This document shows positions 55,304-63,765 of a DNA stretch of 64,000 bases, in pieces (position 1 is the first letter of the stretch; each line of letters starts with the position of its first letter). This DNA is from Altererythrobacter xiamenensis (lineage in GTDB: Bacteria > Pseudomonadota > Alphaproteobacteria > Sphingomonadales > Sphingomonadaceae). Location of the stretch: contig NZ_FXWG01000002.1 of NCBI RefSeq assembly GCF_900177715.1, forward strand, positions 1 through 64,000, read 5' to 3'. The translations under genes were made by a program, and so were the position numbers. The notes beneath the pieces were generated by a model that had not been told where the DNA came from, searched no databases, and worked only from the letters and a program-made list of their open reading frames with translations.

Positions 55304-55317
55304 CGAGATCGCCCTTT
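55283..55317 (-). terminator. Minus-strand terminator overlapping the RHH gene end
   Basis: AAAGGGCGA and TCGCCCTTT pair perfectly over 9 bp across a 15-nt loop. On the minus strand the stem runs into TTTTTCA, a good intrinsic terminator for the gene at 55339-55566. One arm lies inside the last codons of the convergent RHH gene. Confidence 0.7.
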
Positions 55318-55338
55318 CGGGGGGTCGGTGAAATGGGT

Positions 55339-55566
55339 TTAGTACTTGGCGGTCGCGTCGCTCGCCGGATAGGTTTCGTCGAGCGCTTCGTCCGTCTTGC
55401 TCATGGCATCGCCCTTGGTGCCGGTGGACTCGGCCCCCGCATTGCGGAAGCTGCCTCGCGGTTCGCCATCGGCGAAAGCCACGCCATTCTTGTCGATCTT
55501 CGATTTTTCGTACGCGCGATAGCCGACGTAGCCGAGCGCGCCGAGTGCTGCGAGTTTGATAAGCAT
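55339..55566 (-). CDS. Small hypothetical protein with N-terminal hydrophobic helix
   Basis: A 75-residue protein with a short hydrophobic start (LIKLAALGALGYVGYRAYEK) and then a polar, Gly/Asp/Thr-rich tail ending YPASDATAKY. It resembles small proteins often seen in sphingomonads, with a membrane-associated N-terminus and a flexible cytosolic or periplasmic tail. No function is known to me. It has its own terminator and lies 70 bp downstream of murA on the same strand. Confidence 0.7.
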   Translation of the reverse strand: MLIKLAALGALGYVGYRAYEKSKIDKNGVAFADGEPRGSFRNAGAESTGTKGDAMSKTDEALDETYPASDATAKY

Positions 55567-55636
55567 AGTGCACGTCCTTTCTTACCCCACCAACGGTCGA
55601 GGGGAGAGAAAGGTCCGGCAATTTCGGTGGCTTGAT

Positions 55637-56920
55637 CTAGTCGTCGCCGACCCGTTCGATATCTGCGCCGACCAGCTGGAGCTTCTCCTCCAGCCGCTCG
55701 TAACCGCGGTCGAGATGGTAGATCCGGCGAACCGTGGTCTCACCCTCTGCAGCCAGCGCTGCGATGACGAGCGACATGGAAGCGCGCAGGTCGGTCGCCA
55801 TCACTTCCGCGCCGGTCAGCTTGTCGACGCCCTTCACGATCGCGGTGCGGCCTTCGGTTTCGATGTCCGCACCCATGCGGCTCAGCTCGGGCACGTGCAT
55901 GTACCGATTTTCGAAAATCGTTTCCTTGAGCACGCTGGTGCCCTGCGCCTTGCACAACAGCGCCATGAATTGCGCCTGCATGTCAGTGGCGAGCCCCGGA
56001 TAAGGGGCGGTAGTCAGGTTGGTCGGCTTGAGCGGACCATTGGCGCGGACATGGATGCCCTTGCGGTCTTCCTCCACCTCGACGCCGATATTGCGCAGTG
56101 CGTGGATCGTTGCCGCCATTTCTTCGGCATTCGCGCCTTCCAGCCGGACGTCGCCACCGGTGATCGCCGCGGCGCAGGCGTAAGAGCCCGCCTCGATCCG
56201 GTCGGCCATCACCTTGTAGGTCGCGCCGTTGAGCCGGTCGACGCCGTGGATCACGAGGTCCGAGGTGCCAATGCCCTCGATCTCCGCGCCCATCGCGGTG
56301 AGGAGGTTGCACAGGTCGATGATTTCGGGTTCGCGCGCCGAGTTGAACAGTCGCGAGGTGCCCTTGGCGAGGACGGCCGCCATCACCGCGTTCTCGGTCG
56401 CGCCGACAGAAACGACGGGGAAGTCGAATTCGCCGCCGGGCAGCCCGCCCGCAGGCGCGGTCGCCCTCACATAGCCTTGCGCGAGCTCGATCTCGCCGCC
56501 GAGCGCTTCCAAAGCCTTCAAGTGGAGGTCGATCGGCCGGTTTCCGATGGCGCAGCCGCCGGGCATCGAGACGGTCGCTTCGCCGGCACGCGCCAGCATC
56601 GGGCCGAGTACGAGGATCGAGGCGCGCATCTTGCGCACCAGGTCGTAGGGCGCGACGGTAGAGGTCAGGCGCGGCGCTTCGAAGGTCACGACACGGCCGA
56701 AATCTTCGGGCCGCTTGCCCTGGATCCCGACGGAAACTCCGAACTGCGTCATCAGGTGCTGGAAGCCGTCAATATCAGCCAGCCGCGGCAGATTTCTGAG
56801 CGTCAGCGGCTCTTCGGTGAGCAGCGCGCAGGGAATGAGCGTGAGGGCGGCGTTCTTGGCGCCCGAAATCGGGATAGTCCCTTCGAGGCGATTGCCGCCG
56901 CGGATAAGCAGTTTGTCCAT
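55637..56920 (-). CDS. murA: UDP-N-acetylglucosamine 1-carboxyvinyltransferase
   Basis: The 427-residue enzyme makes the first committed step of peptidoglycan synthesis, adding enolpyruvate to UDP-GlcNAc. The catalytic Cys123 is in [16 protein letters not shown], the fosfomycin-target loop; it is Cys and not Asp. [13 protein letters not shown] (with conserved Lys22) and the final [14 protein letters not shown] are typical. ATG at 56920 gives the standard N-terminus MDKLLIRGG; the open frame to 57889 is only the shadow of galU. It is divergent from galU across 117 bp. Confidence 0.96.
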   Translation of the reverse strand: MDKLLIRGGNRLEGTIPISGAKNAALTLIPCALLTEEPLTLRNLPRLADIDGFQHLMTQFGVSVGIQGKRPEDFGRVVTFEAPRLTSTVAPYDLVRKMRASILVLGPMLARAGEATVSMPGGCAIGNRPIDLHLKALEALGGEIELAQGYVRATAPAGGLPGGEFDFPVVSVGATENAVMAAVLAKGTSRLFNSAREPEIIDLCNLLTAMGAEIEGIGTSDLVIHGVDRLNGATYKVMADRIEAGSYACAAAITGGDVRLEGANAEEMAATIHALRNIGVEVEEDRKGIHVRANGPLKPTNLTTAPYPGLATDMQAQFMALLCKAQGTSVLKETIFENRYMHVPELSRMGADIETEGRTAIVKGVDKLTGAEVMATDLRASMSLVIAALAAEGETTVRRIYHLDRGYERLEEKLQLVGADIERVGDD

Positions 56921-57037
56921 GCCAGCGGCTTTAGCCGATTGGCCCCATCCCGCAAGCTTACTTCCCTTATCCCCTTTGGCGGCCCTGCACGGGGAAACGG
57001 TTGACCTTGCCAGCGGGCAAACCCTAACCCCTGCACC

Positions 57038-57922
57038 ATGACCACACGCAAACCGATCAAGAAAGCCGTCTTTCCCGTTGCTGGGCTGGGCACGCGCTTC
57101 CTCCCCGCGACCAAGGCGATCCCCAAGGAATTGCTGCCGATCGTCGACCGGCCGCTGATCCAGTATGCGGTCGACGAGGCGCGCGAAGCGGGGATCGAGC
57201 AGATGATCTTCGTTACCGGGCGCGGCAAGACCGCCATCGTCGAACATTTCGATGTCGCCTACGAGCTTGAAGACACCATGAGCGAGCGCGGCAAGAGCCT
57301 CGACATTCTCGAGCCGACGCGGTTCACACCGGGCGACATCATCACCGTTCGCCAGCAGGTGCCGATGGGCCTGGGTCACGCGATCTGGTGCGCCCGCGCC
57401 ATCGTCGGCGATGAACCTTTCGCCATCTTCCTGCCCGACGAGCTGATGGTCGCCCACAAGGAGGGCGGGACCGGCTGCATGAAGCAGATGGTCGATGCAT
57501 ACGAGAAGGTCGGCGGCAATCTGATCAGCGTGCTCGAAGTGCCGCACGATGAGGTGTCGAGCTACGGAGTGATCGATCCGGGCGCCACCGATGGCGCGCT
57601 GACCGAGGTGAAAGGTCTGGTCGAAAAGCCGCCGGTGGAGGAAGCCCCCTCGAACAAGATCGTGTCGGGCCGCTACATCCTCCAGCCCGAAGTCATGCGC
57701 ACGCTCGAAACGCAGGGCAAGGGCGCGGGCGGAGAGATCCAGCTGACAGATGCAATGGCGAAGATGATCGGCGACCAGCCGTTCCATGCGGTCACCTTCG
57801 ATGGCCGACGCTATGATTGCGGAAGCAAGCTGGGCTTCGTCGAGGCGACGCTCGCGCTGGCGCTCGAACGCGATGACATGGGCGCGCAAGTGCGCGCCAT
57901 GGCGGAACGTCTGCTGAAGTAA
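57038..57922 (+). CDS. galU: UTP-glucose-1-phosphate uridylyltransferase
   Basis: The 294-residue enzyme makes UDP-glucose for glycans. The nucleotide-binding start is [20 protein letters not shown], followed by [27 protein letters not shown] and the sugar-site [19 protein letters not shown]. Complete length. UDP-glucose from GalU would feed the exopolysaccharide-type transferases found elsewhere in the window. It ends 18 bp before the stop of the convergent DUF4259 gene. Confidence 0.95.
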   Translation: MTTRKPIKKAVFPVAGLGTRFLPATKAIPKELLPIVDRPLIQYAVDEAREAGIEQMIFVTGRGKTAIVEHFDVAYELEDTMSERGKSLDILEPTRFTPGDIITVRQQVPMGLGHAIWCARAIVGDEPFAIFLPDELMVAHKEGGTGCMKQMVDAYEKVGGNLISVLEVPHDEVSSYGVIDPGATDGALTEVKGLVEKPPVEEAPSNKIVSGRYILQPEVMRTLETQGKGAGGEIQLTDAMAKMIGDQPFHAVTFDGRRYDCGSKLGFVEATLALALERDDMGAQVRAMAERLLK

Positions 57923-57940
57923 TCGCTCGGGCGACGTCGC

Positions 57941-58597
57941 TTATTCGCCGTCCCGCTCCAGATCGAGCTTTTTCATGACCCAGTCGAGGAGCTCGTCATC
58001 GAACTGCCAGGTCTGCATCATGTGCCGGGGGTGAAGCGCGGCGTTGAGGCACTGCAGATGCACCCATCCGCCCTTCTTCATCGTCGAGATGTCGTCTTCC
58101 GCGATGGTGATGTCGATCATGTGAAAGGCACCCTCGCCCATCGGTTCGTCGCAGAACATGCAGGGCGAGAGATTGGGTGTGGGTGCGGCCTTCTTCTTGG
58201 GCTTCGAGCGACGGCCCTGCGGCTTGTTGAGCCGTTCCATCAGCTCGGTCACCGCCCGATTCCATTCGCCCGAACCTTCCTCCGTCCATAGATCGACCAG
58301 CTCACTACGGCTCATCACTGCCGACAGATTGTTGCGCGCCGTGTCGAACAGCTCGATCGAGGGCTTGCCAAAGCCATGCACTCGCTCGGCCAGACCGGCG
58401 GGCATATCCGGATTGTGATGCCCGCGCATCGCGGCGACACATTCCGCCGCTACAATCACGCGTGAGGCCAGATCGGCCTCGATCTTTTCCTGACCCTCCG
58501 CCGCGAACTCGGCCTTCACATCGTCGAGGCTTTCGATCTCGCCAGCGAAGTCGAGCGCGGCGTCATTCTCGAAACTTCCTGCCCCCCAGGCGCCCAT
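57941..58597 (-). CDS. DUF4259 protein with a C2HC zinc-knuckle-like C-terminus
   Basis: A 218-residue soluble protein. The first ~120 residues are a DUF4259 domain (start MGAWGAGSFENDAALDFAGE, then GFGKPSIELFDTARNNLSAV). A basic linker (RRSKPKKKAAP) leads to a second part with Cys146-x2-Cys149 (CMFCDEPM), His180 and Cys183 (WVHLQCLNAALH), a spacing that could bind zinc. The fusion is unusual to me. It starts 3 bp after the P450 gene stop and so belongs to the acyl-CoA ligase-P450 operon. Function unknown; it may be a partner or simply a co-transcribed passenger. Confidence 0.78.
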   Translation of the reverse strand: MGAWGAGSFENDAALDFAGEIESLDDVKAEFAAEGQEKIEADLASRVIVAAECVAAMRGHHNPDMPAGLAERVHGFGKPSIELFDTARNNLSAVMSRSELVDLWTEEGSGEWNRAVTELMERLNKPQGRRSKPKKKAAPTPNLSPCMFCDEPMGEGAFHMIDITIAEDDISTMKKGGWVHLQCLNAALHPRHMMQTWQFDDELLDWVMKKLDLERDGE

Positions 58598-58600
58598 GCG

Positions 58601-59893
58601 TCAGGCCCCCGTGAACCGAACCGGCAGCGACTTGAGCCCGCCGACGAAGGTCGATGTGGCCCGTTTCGGCTCGCCAGCCAGCTCGATCGTCTCGATCCGG
58701 TCGAGCAGCGTTTCGAACAGGATCTTCATCTCCATCCGGGCGAGATGCAGGCCGAGGCACTGGTGCGCGCCGGCCCCGAAGGCGAGATGGCGATTGGGCG
58801 AGCGCGCCGCATCGAACTTGCGCGGATCGTCGAATTGCGAAGGATCGTGATTGGCCGCGACATAGTTGATCATCAGCCAGTCGCCCTTCTTTACCTGTTG
58901 TCCGCCCAGCTCGACGTCTTCGGCGGCGGTCCGCATGAAATGCTGCACCGGTGTGGTCCAGCGGATCGCTTCTTCGACGATGCCCGGTAGCAGCGAGCGA
59001 TCTGCGCGCACACGCGCCCATTGTTCGGGGTCCTGCGCCAACGCCTGCATGGCGCCTGCAGTCGAGGCCGAGGTGGTGTCGTGCCCGGCCGTTGCGACGA
59101 TGATGTAATAGCCCGCCATGTCGCGCTCGGGCAGCGGCTCTCCATCTACGGTCGCATTGGCGATAACGCTGGCGACATCTTCGGTCGGATTGGCCCGGCG
59201 ATCGGCGGTGATCCCGGCGAAATATTCCTCGAAGTTCTTCACCGCGCCGGCGACCAGCTGGACGACCTGTTCGGGCGTCATGCTGTCCATTCCGGTTCCC
59301 GAAAGGTCGGCATCCTGTCCGCCGAACAATTGCTGGGTGAGCATCTGCATGCGCGGCTCATCCTCTTCCGGTACGCCGAGGATCTGCATCACCACATGGA
59401 GCGGATAAGGGCCGGACACGAGCTTGACGAAATCGGCCTCTGGCCCCTCCGCCATCAGACGATCGACCGTCGCGTTGGCGATGCCGCGGATCTCCTCCTC
59501 CATCCTGGCGAGGTTGCGCGGCATGAACCAGTCCTGCGTCAGCCGCCGGTACTTGGGATGGATCGGCGCATCGAAAACGACCAGCGAATCCACCAGCATG
59601 TTGCTGCCGGTCGCCTTGCGGCTGAACTCTATCGCATCGCGGAAGCTGAAGACGACGGGGCGCGGATTGTTGAGGAAGGTCTTGTTGTCCTTCGATATCC
59701 GCATGACGTCGTCGTAGCGGGTGACGAGCCAGAACGGGTCGAACAGCTTGCCATCCTCCGGCACGACCTTCGCCACCGGAGTTTCCTCGCGAAGCCGGTC
59801 GAAAGTGTCGAGCAACCCGTCCCATTGGGCATAGGAATGCGGGTCGATCACTTCGCGCGCAACGTCGGGCGGAAGAACGGCTTCCCCGGCCAT
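58601..59893 (-). CDS. Cytochrome P450
   Basis: A 430-residue soluble bacterial P450. The oxygen-activating I-helix is TAGHDTTSASTAGAM, the K-helix EEAIRW (ExxR), and the haem ligand is the Cys in FGAGAHQCLGLHLARME near residue 378. It has no fused reductase, so it needs a ferredoxin and reductase, which are not in the window. The sequence style resembles P450s acting on terpenoid, steroid or alkyl substrates. It overlaps the ligase gene by one base (TAATG), so the two are coupled: hydroxylation and CoA activation of the same or related molecules is a reasonable inference. Confidence 0.93.
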   Translation of the reverse strand: MAGEAVLPPDVAREVIDPHSYAQWDGLLDTFDRLREETPVAKVVPEDGKLFDPFWLVTRYDDVMRISKDNKTFLNNPRPVVFSFRDAIEFSRKATGSNMLVDSLVVFDAPIHPKYRRLTQDWFMPRNLARMEEEIRGIANATVDRLMAEGPEADFVKLVSGPYPLHVVMQILGVPEEDEPRMQMLTQQLFGGQDADLSGTGMDSMTPEQVVQLVAGAVKNFEEYFAGITADRRANPTEDVASVIANATVDGEPLPERDMAGYYIIVATAGHDTTSASTAGAMQALAQDPEQWARVRADRSLLPGIVEEAIRWTTPVQHFMRTAAEDVELGGQQVKKGDWLMINYVAANHDPSQFDDPRKFDAARSPNRHLAFGAGAHQCLGLHLARMEMKILFETLLDRIETIELAGEPKRATSTFVGGLKSLPVRFTGA

Positions 59894-61446
59894 TACGCGG
59901 CCCCTTCCGTGGCCTTGGCCGCATATTCGTCGCGCAGCTCGCGTTTGTAGAGCTTGCCATTCGCCTCCCGCGGCAGATCGGGACGGAAATCGAACAGCTT
60001 GGGCATCTTGATGCGGGCGAGTTGCGGCGCGAGGTAATCGCGCAGTTCCTGTTCGAGCGAGGCACCGCCATCGCTTTCGACGAGTGCCATGTCGGTCGGC
60101 TGGACCACCGCGACAACCTTTTCGCCGAGGTCGGAATCGGGCGCGCCGATCACGGCGGCGTCCATCACCTTGTCATGGCTGACGAGCAGGTTCTCGATCT
60201 CCTGCGGGTAGATATTGACCCCGCCCGAGATGATCATGTGGCTCTTGCGGTCGGTCAGATAGAGAAAGCCGTCCTCGTCGACATGGCCGATGTCGCCCAG
60301 CGTCATCCAGCCTTTGGGATGCATCGCCTCTGCCGTCTTGGCCGGATCCTTGTGATATGTCGGCAGGATATCGTTCTCGAAATAGATCAGGCCGTCCTGG
60401 CCGGCCGGCACTTCTTCGCCATCGGGGCCGCAGATGTGCAGTTTCCCGTGGATCGGGATGCCGACCGTCCCGGGATGGGTGAGCCATTGCTCGGATTTCA
60501 CCAGCGTCATGCCGATACCTTCCGAGCCGGCGTAATATTCGTTCACGATCGGGCCCCACCATTCGATCATCGCCTGCTTGATCGGGACCGGGCAAGGCGC
60601 CGCCGCGTGCAGCGCGCGCTGGTGGGTCGAAAGGTCGTATTTCTCGCGCGCCTCCGGATCGAGCTTCAGGAAGCGGACGAAATGGGTCGGCACCCACTGG
60701 CTGTCGGTGACCTTGTATTTCTCGATCGCGGCGAGCGCGCTTTCGGGATCGAATTTTTCCATCATCACGACCGTTCCGCCGAGCCGGTGCGCGGTCGAGC
60801 TCCAGCCGATCGGTGCGGCGTGATAGAGCGGAGCGGGCGAAAGATAGACCATGCTGCCATCGGCGGGCATGCCTGCACCCATGGTGGCGAGGCCCATCAG
60901 GGGATTGACGGCTTGGGGATCGGGATCCTCCGGCGGCTTGGGGCGGATCCCCTTGGGCCGCCCGGTCGTGCCCGAGCTATAGAGCATGACCATGCCCGCG
61001 GTCTGGTCCTCGATCGGATCGGTCGGCTGAGCGCCTAGCGCCGCAGCGAAGTCTTCGTCATCGCCGCTGTCCATGACCAGCACCTCGACATCAGGCGCAG
61101 CCTTGCGGATATCGCCGAGCACATCTTGGAAAGCGGTGGAGGTGATGAGCAGCTTCGCTTCGCTGTCCTCCAAGATATAGGCGATCTCGGGCGCGGTGAG
61201 GCGGGTAGAGATCGGCACCAGCATGGTCCCGGCGCGCTGCGATCCCCAGATCAGGGTGTAGAAGTCGATCCGGTTTTCCAGCAGCACGGCAAAGGCATCA
61301 TTCGCCGCCAGGCCGCGTGCTCTCAGAAGATGGGCGAACTGGTTCGACCGGGCGTCCATCTCGCCAAAGGTAATGGTCTCGCCGCTGCCGGCCATGATCA
61401 CCGCCGGGTGATCGGGTCGCGAAGCTGCGTGCTGAATCGGATGCAT
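59893..61446 (-). CDS. Acyl-CoA synthetase (AMP-dependent ligase)
   Basis: A 517-residue ANL-family enzyme that activates a carboxylic acid to its CoA thioester by way of an acyl-adenylate. The P-loop is MLYSSGTTGRPKGIRPKPP, the adenylate motifs are YYAGSEGIGMT and GWMTLGDIGHVDEDGFLY, the hinge DRKSHMIISGGVNIYPQEIE, and the catalytic Lys lies in LPREANGKLYKREL. AAGGGAGAG precedes the ATG. It leads an operon with a P450 and a DUF4259 protein. The acid (aliphatic, cyclic terpenoid or steroid side chain) is not determined by sequence. Confidence 0.93.
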   Translation of the reverse strand: MHPIQHAASRPDHPAVIMAGSGETITFGEMDARSNQFAHLLRARGLAANDAFAVLLENRIDFYTLIWGSQRAGTMLVPISTRLTAPEIAYILEDSEAKLLITSTAFQDVLGDIRKAAPDVEVLVMDSGDDEDFAAALGAQPTDPIEDQTAGMVMLYSSGTTGRPKGIRPKPPEDPDPQAVNPLMGLATMGAGMPADGSMVYLSPAPLYHAAPIGWSSTAHRLGGTVVMMEKFDPESALAAIEKYKVTDSQWVPTHFVRFLKLDPEAREKYDLSTHQRALHAAAPCPVPIKQAMIEWWGPIVNEYYAGSEGIGMTLVKSEQWLTHPGTVGIPIHGKLHICGPDGEEVPAGQDGLIYFENDILPTYHKDPAKTAEAMHPKGWMTLGDIGHVDEDGFLYLTDRKSHMIISGGVNIYPQEIENLLVSHDKVMDAAVIGAPDSDLGEKVVAVVQPTDMALVESDGGASLEQELRDYLAPQLARIKMPKLFDFRPDLPREANGKLYKRELRDEYAAKATEGAA

Positions 61447-61542
61447 CGTGAAGTCTCTCCCTTGCGGCCATTCATAGCCGTCACGTTTCAGGAAGAAACC
61501 TAACCAATCGAGACATCACAACAAGCAAAAAGGGGGCGACAA

Positions 61543-61573
61543 TAAAAAAGGCGGCGGGAAAACCCGCCGCCAT
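61543..61573 (-). terminator. Rho-independent terminator of the M23 peptidase gene
   Basis: On the minus strand GGCGGCGGG and CCCGCCGCC pair perfectly around TTTT and are followed by TTTTTTATT. A second, smaller hairpin (CCCGC/GCGGG) lies between it and the M23 stop codon. Confidence 0.92.
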
Positions 61574-61632
61574 AATCGGACATCCTCTCCTATGCCCGAA
61601 CCCGCTTCCAGGCGGGAAACCTGTAAAGAGCG

Positions 61633-62331
61633 TTACTGGCCGCCCTGGCCGCCGCTCTGCGCAAGGGCAAAGGCCTGCTGCGCTTCGGACTCCACCATAT
61701 AGGGAATCGGGTTGACAGCAACACCGTCGATGCGGACTTCGTAGTGAAGGTGCGGGCCGGTCGAGCGACCGGTCGAGCCGACATAGCCGATGATGTCGCC
61801 CTTCTTCACTTGCTCTCCGGCAGCGACTGCCAGCTTCGACATGTGGGCATAACGGGTTTCGAGATCCGCGCCGTGCTCGATACGCACGAACAGACCGTAG
61901 CTGGAGAACCAGTCGGCCCGGCCAACGATCCCGTCAGCGGTGGCGTAGATCGGCGTACCGGTCGGCGCGGCCAGATCGACGCCCTTGTGATTGCGACGAC
62001 CGCCAATGACCGGGTGATCACGCATGCCATAACCGCTCGAAAGGCGCGAACCGGCAAGCGGCATGCGCGACGGTATCGAAACAGCCGGCTGTGCGGTCGG
62101 GCCGGTCGGGCCTGCCGTGTCCAGCGCTTCCCAGCTGGCGAAGAGCTGGCGGAAACGCGTGTCACCCGAAGTGAGCGTTTCGCCCTGTGCCTGACGGACC
62201 GGTTCGGTCACATCGGCGGCGGCTGCGGCGGAAGAATTGGCTAGTGCCGGTGTGGCGGCAATCGATGCGATGCCGGCGATCAGCGCCAGGCATGCCTTCG
62301 AACTACGAAAAAATGTTGCGACTTTCGTCAA
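61633..62331 (-). CDS. M23-family metallopeptidase (LytM-like)
   Basis: A 232-residue exported protein that probably cuts peptidoglycan cross-bridges or activates amidases. After a signal peptide (LALIAGIASIAATPALA) comes an unstructured region, then the M23 domain with zinc ligands in NHKGVDLAAPTGTP (HxxxD) and the catalytic HxH in TGPHLHYEVRIDG; GQVKKGDIIGYVGSTGRST-like turns connect them. Both zinc motifs are complete, so it should be active. The start is TTG at 62331, with AAGGA seven nt upstream; no ATG serves. It is monocistronic, with a strong terminator. Confidence 0.92.
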   Translation of the reverse strand: MTKVATFFRSSKACLALIAGIASIAATPALANSSAAAAADVTEPVRQAQGETLTSGDTRFRQLFASWEALDTAGPTGPTAQPAVSIPSRMPLAGSRLSSGYGMRDHPVIGGRRNHKGVDLAAPTGTPIYATADGIVGRADWFSSYGLFVRIEHGADLETRYAHMSKLAVAAGEQVKKGDIIGYVGSTGRSTGPHLHYEVRIDGVAVNPIPYMVESEAQQAFALAQSGGQGGQ

Positions 62332-62480
62332 TGACCCGTCCTTTTATCAGCGCGCCCCCGCGCCGTGCGATCCGTTTATCGACCCGTTTCGACACTCCCC
62401 AACGGTCGAATATCGGGCCACTCGTTAAGCGCCGGAACTTATCGACGCCTTGTGTGTTGCCGAGTTATCGAGCGAAAAGT

Positions 62481-63284
62481 TTACGAAGCAATACCCGCGT
62501 AATAGTCCCGCGATAAACCGGCTGCGAGACGCGCTGAGTCGTTGAACGGTGGCTTAACTGCCCCGTGAAAATGCTTTTCGAGAAGGATTTTCCAAAGGTT
62601 TTGGGGGGATTCGCCTGTTTCACCGGCAAGCCGCTCAAAGTGCTTGGTGCCCGCAGCCACATGACGGATTTCATCGTCAAGGATGCGACTCAGGATTTTC
62701 GCGCCGTTTACATCTCCCTGCGCCCGCACCCGCTCCAGCGTCGAAGGCGTGACGTCAAGCCCGCGCGCCTCCAGCACCATCGGCACGACTGCCAGCCGCG
62801 CCCGGACGTCGTGCGCGGTGTCCTCCGCCGCCTGCCACAAGCCGTCATGCGCGGGTAATGCGCCGTAGTGGCTCCCCATCGATTCGAGTTTGCGCGCGAG
62901 CAGCGCGAAATGCATCGCCTCGTCGGCGGCGACAGAGAGAAAATCGTCGACGAACTCGCGTCCCTGATCGGCGCCGAAGCGCCCTGCCATGTCGAGCGCG
63001 AGGTCGATCGCGACGAACTCGATATGCGCCAGCGCGTGCCACAATGCGATTCGCCCGCGCTCCGATCCGCCTTTGGAGCGCCTCGGCATTTCCTTGGGCG
63101 CGAGCAGCTGCGGCGAATCAGGCCAGGCCGGCCGATCGGGCATCGCGACGTCGAAATCGAAGGCGAGCTTGCCCTGCCGCCAGTCGCGCACCAGCTTGCG
63201 CGTCGCGAAACATTTCGCGCGCGGGTCCGGCGTCAACAATGCCGCGCGAATGGCGCGCGCGATGGTCGGGTCGTTTGACGTCAC
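62481..63284 (-). CDS. DUF455 ferritin-like protein
   Basis: A 267-residue helical protein of the DUF455 family (ferritin-like, MiaE-related). Putative di-iron ligands lie in HALAHIEFVAIDLALDM, AADEAMHFALLARKLE and DDEIRHVAAGTKHFE, a pattern of Glu and His on four helices. The oxidative substrate is unknown. It begins 7 bp after the peroxiredoxin stop and follows that gene on the same strand, so the two probably form an operon with the upstream gene at the window edge. Confidence 0.9.
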   Translation of the reverse strand: MTSNDPTIARAIRAALLTPDPRAKCFATRKLVRDWRQGKLAFDFDVAMPDRPAWPDSPQLLAPKEMPRRSKGGSERGRIALWHALAHIEFVAIDLALDMAGRFGADQGREFVDDFLSVAADEAMHFALLARKLESMGSHYGALPAHDGLWQAAEDTAHDVRARLAVVPMVLEARGLDVTPSTLERVRAQGDVNGAKILSRILDDEIRHVAAGTKHFERLAGETGESPQNLWKILLEKHFHGAVKPPFNDSARLAAGLSRDYYAGIAS

Positions 63285-63291
63285 GACGGAA

Positions 63292-63765
63292 TCAGAGCGC
63301 TTTCGCCGCTTCGAGCACCTCTTCGGCGTGGCCCTTTACGCGCACCTTGTTCCAGACCTGCGCGATCTTGCCATCGTCATCGATCAGATAGGTCGTACGG
63401 ACCATGCCCATATAGGTGCGGCCGTAATTCTTCTTCTCGGTCCAGATCCCGATTGCATCGGACAGCCCGCCTTCCTCGGCATCGGTGGCGAGCGGCGTCG
63501 TCAGTTCGTGCTTGGCGATGAAATTCTGATGCTTCTTGGGCGAATCCTTGCTCACGCCGAGAAGCGCAACCCCTGTCTTGTCGAACTCGGGTTTGAGCGC
63601 CGTGAAGTCCTTCGCCTCGGTCGTGCAGCCGGGCGTATTGTCCTTGGGATAGAAGAACAGCACCAGCTTCTGCCCCTTGAAGTCGGACACCTTCACCGTG
63701 CCGCCATCGGGCGTTTCCATCGCGATGTCGGGCATGACGTCACCGACGCCGGGATTCTCGCTCAT
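63292..63765 (-). CDS. bcp: Peroxiredoxin, BCP/PrxQ type
   Basis: A 157-residue thiol peroxidase. The peroxidatic Cys47 sits in FYPKDNTPGCTTEAKDF, and it is the only cysteine in the protein. Most BCPs have a resolving Cys five residues later; here that place is Lys, so it must act as a 1-Cys enzyme with an external thiol. Other conserved parts are LLGVSKDSPKKHQNF and the C-terminal RTTYLIDDDGKIAQVW. ATG at 63765 overlaps the upstream gene stop as ATGA; the longer start at 63804 is a shadow. Confidence 0.92.
   Translation of the reverse strand: MSENPGVGDVMPDIAMETPDGGTVKVSDFKGQKLVLFFYPKDNTPGCTTEAKDFTALKPEFDKTGVALLGVSKDSPKKHQNFIAKHELTTPLATDAEEGGLSDAIGIWTEKKNYGRTYMGMVRTTYLIDDDGKIAQVWNKVRVKGHAEEVLEAAKAL

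Noticed and set aside
56921..57889. N-terminal extension of murA through galU
   Set aside because: MurA is complete from 56920. The extra 323 codons are antisense to galU and would add a domain unknown in MurA.
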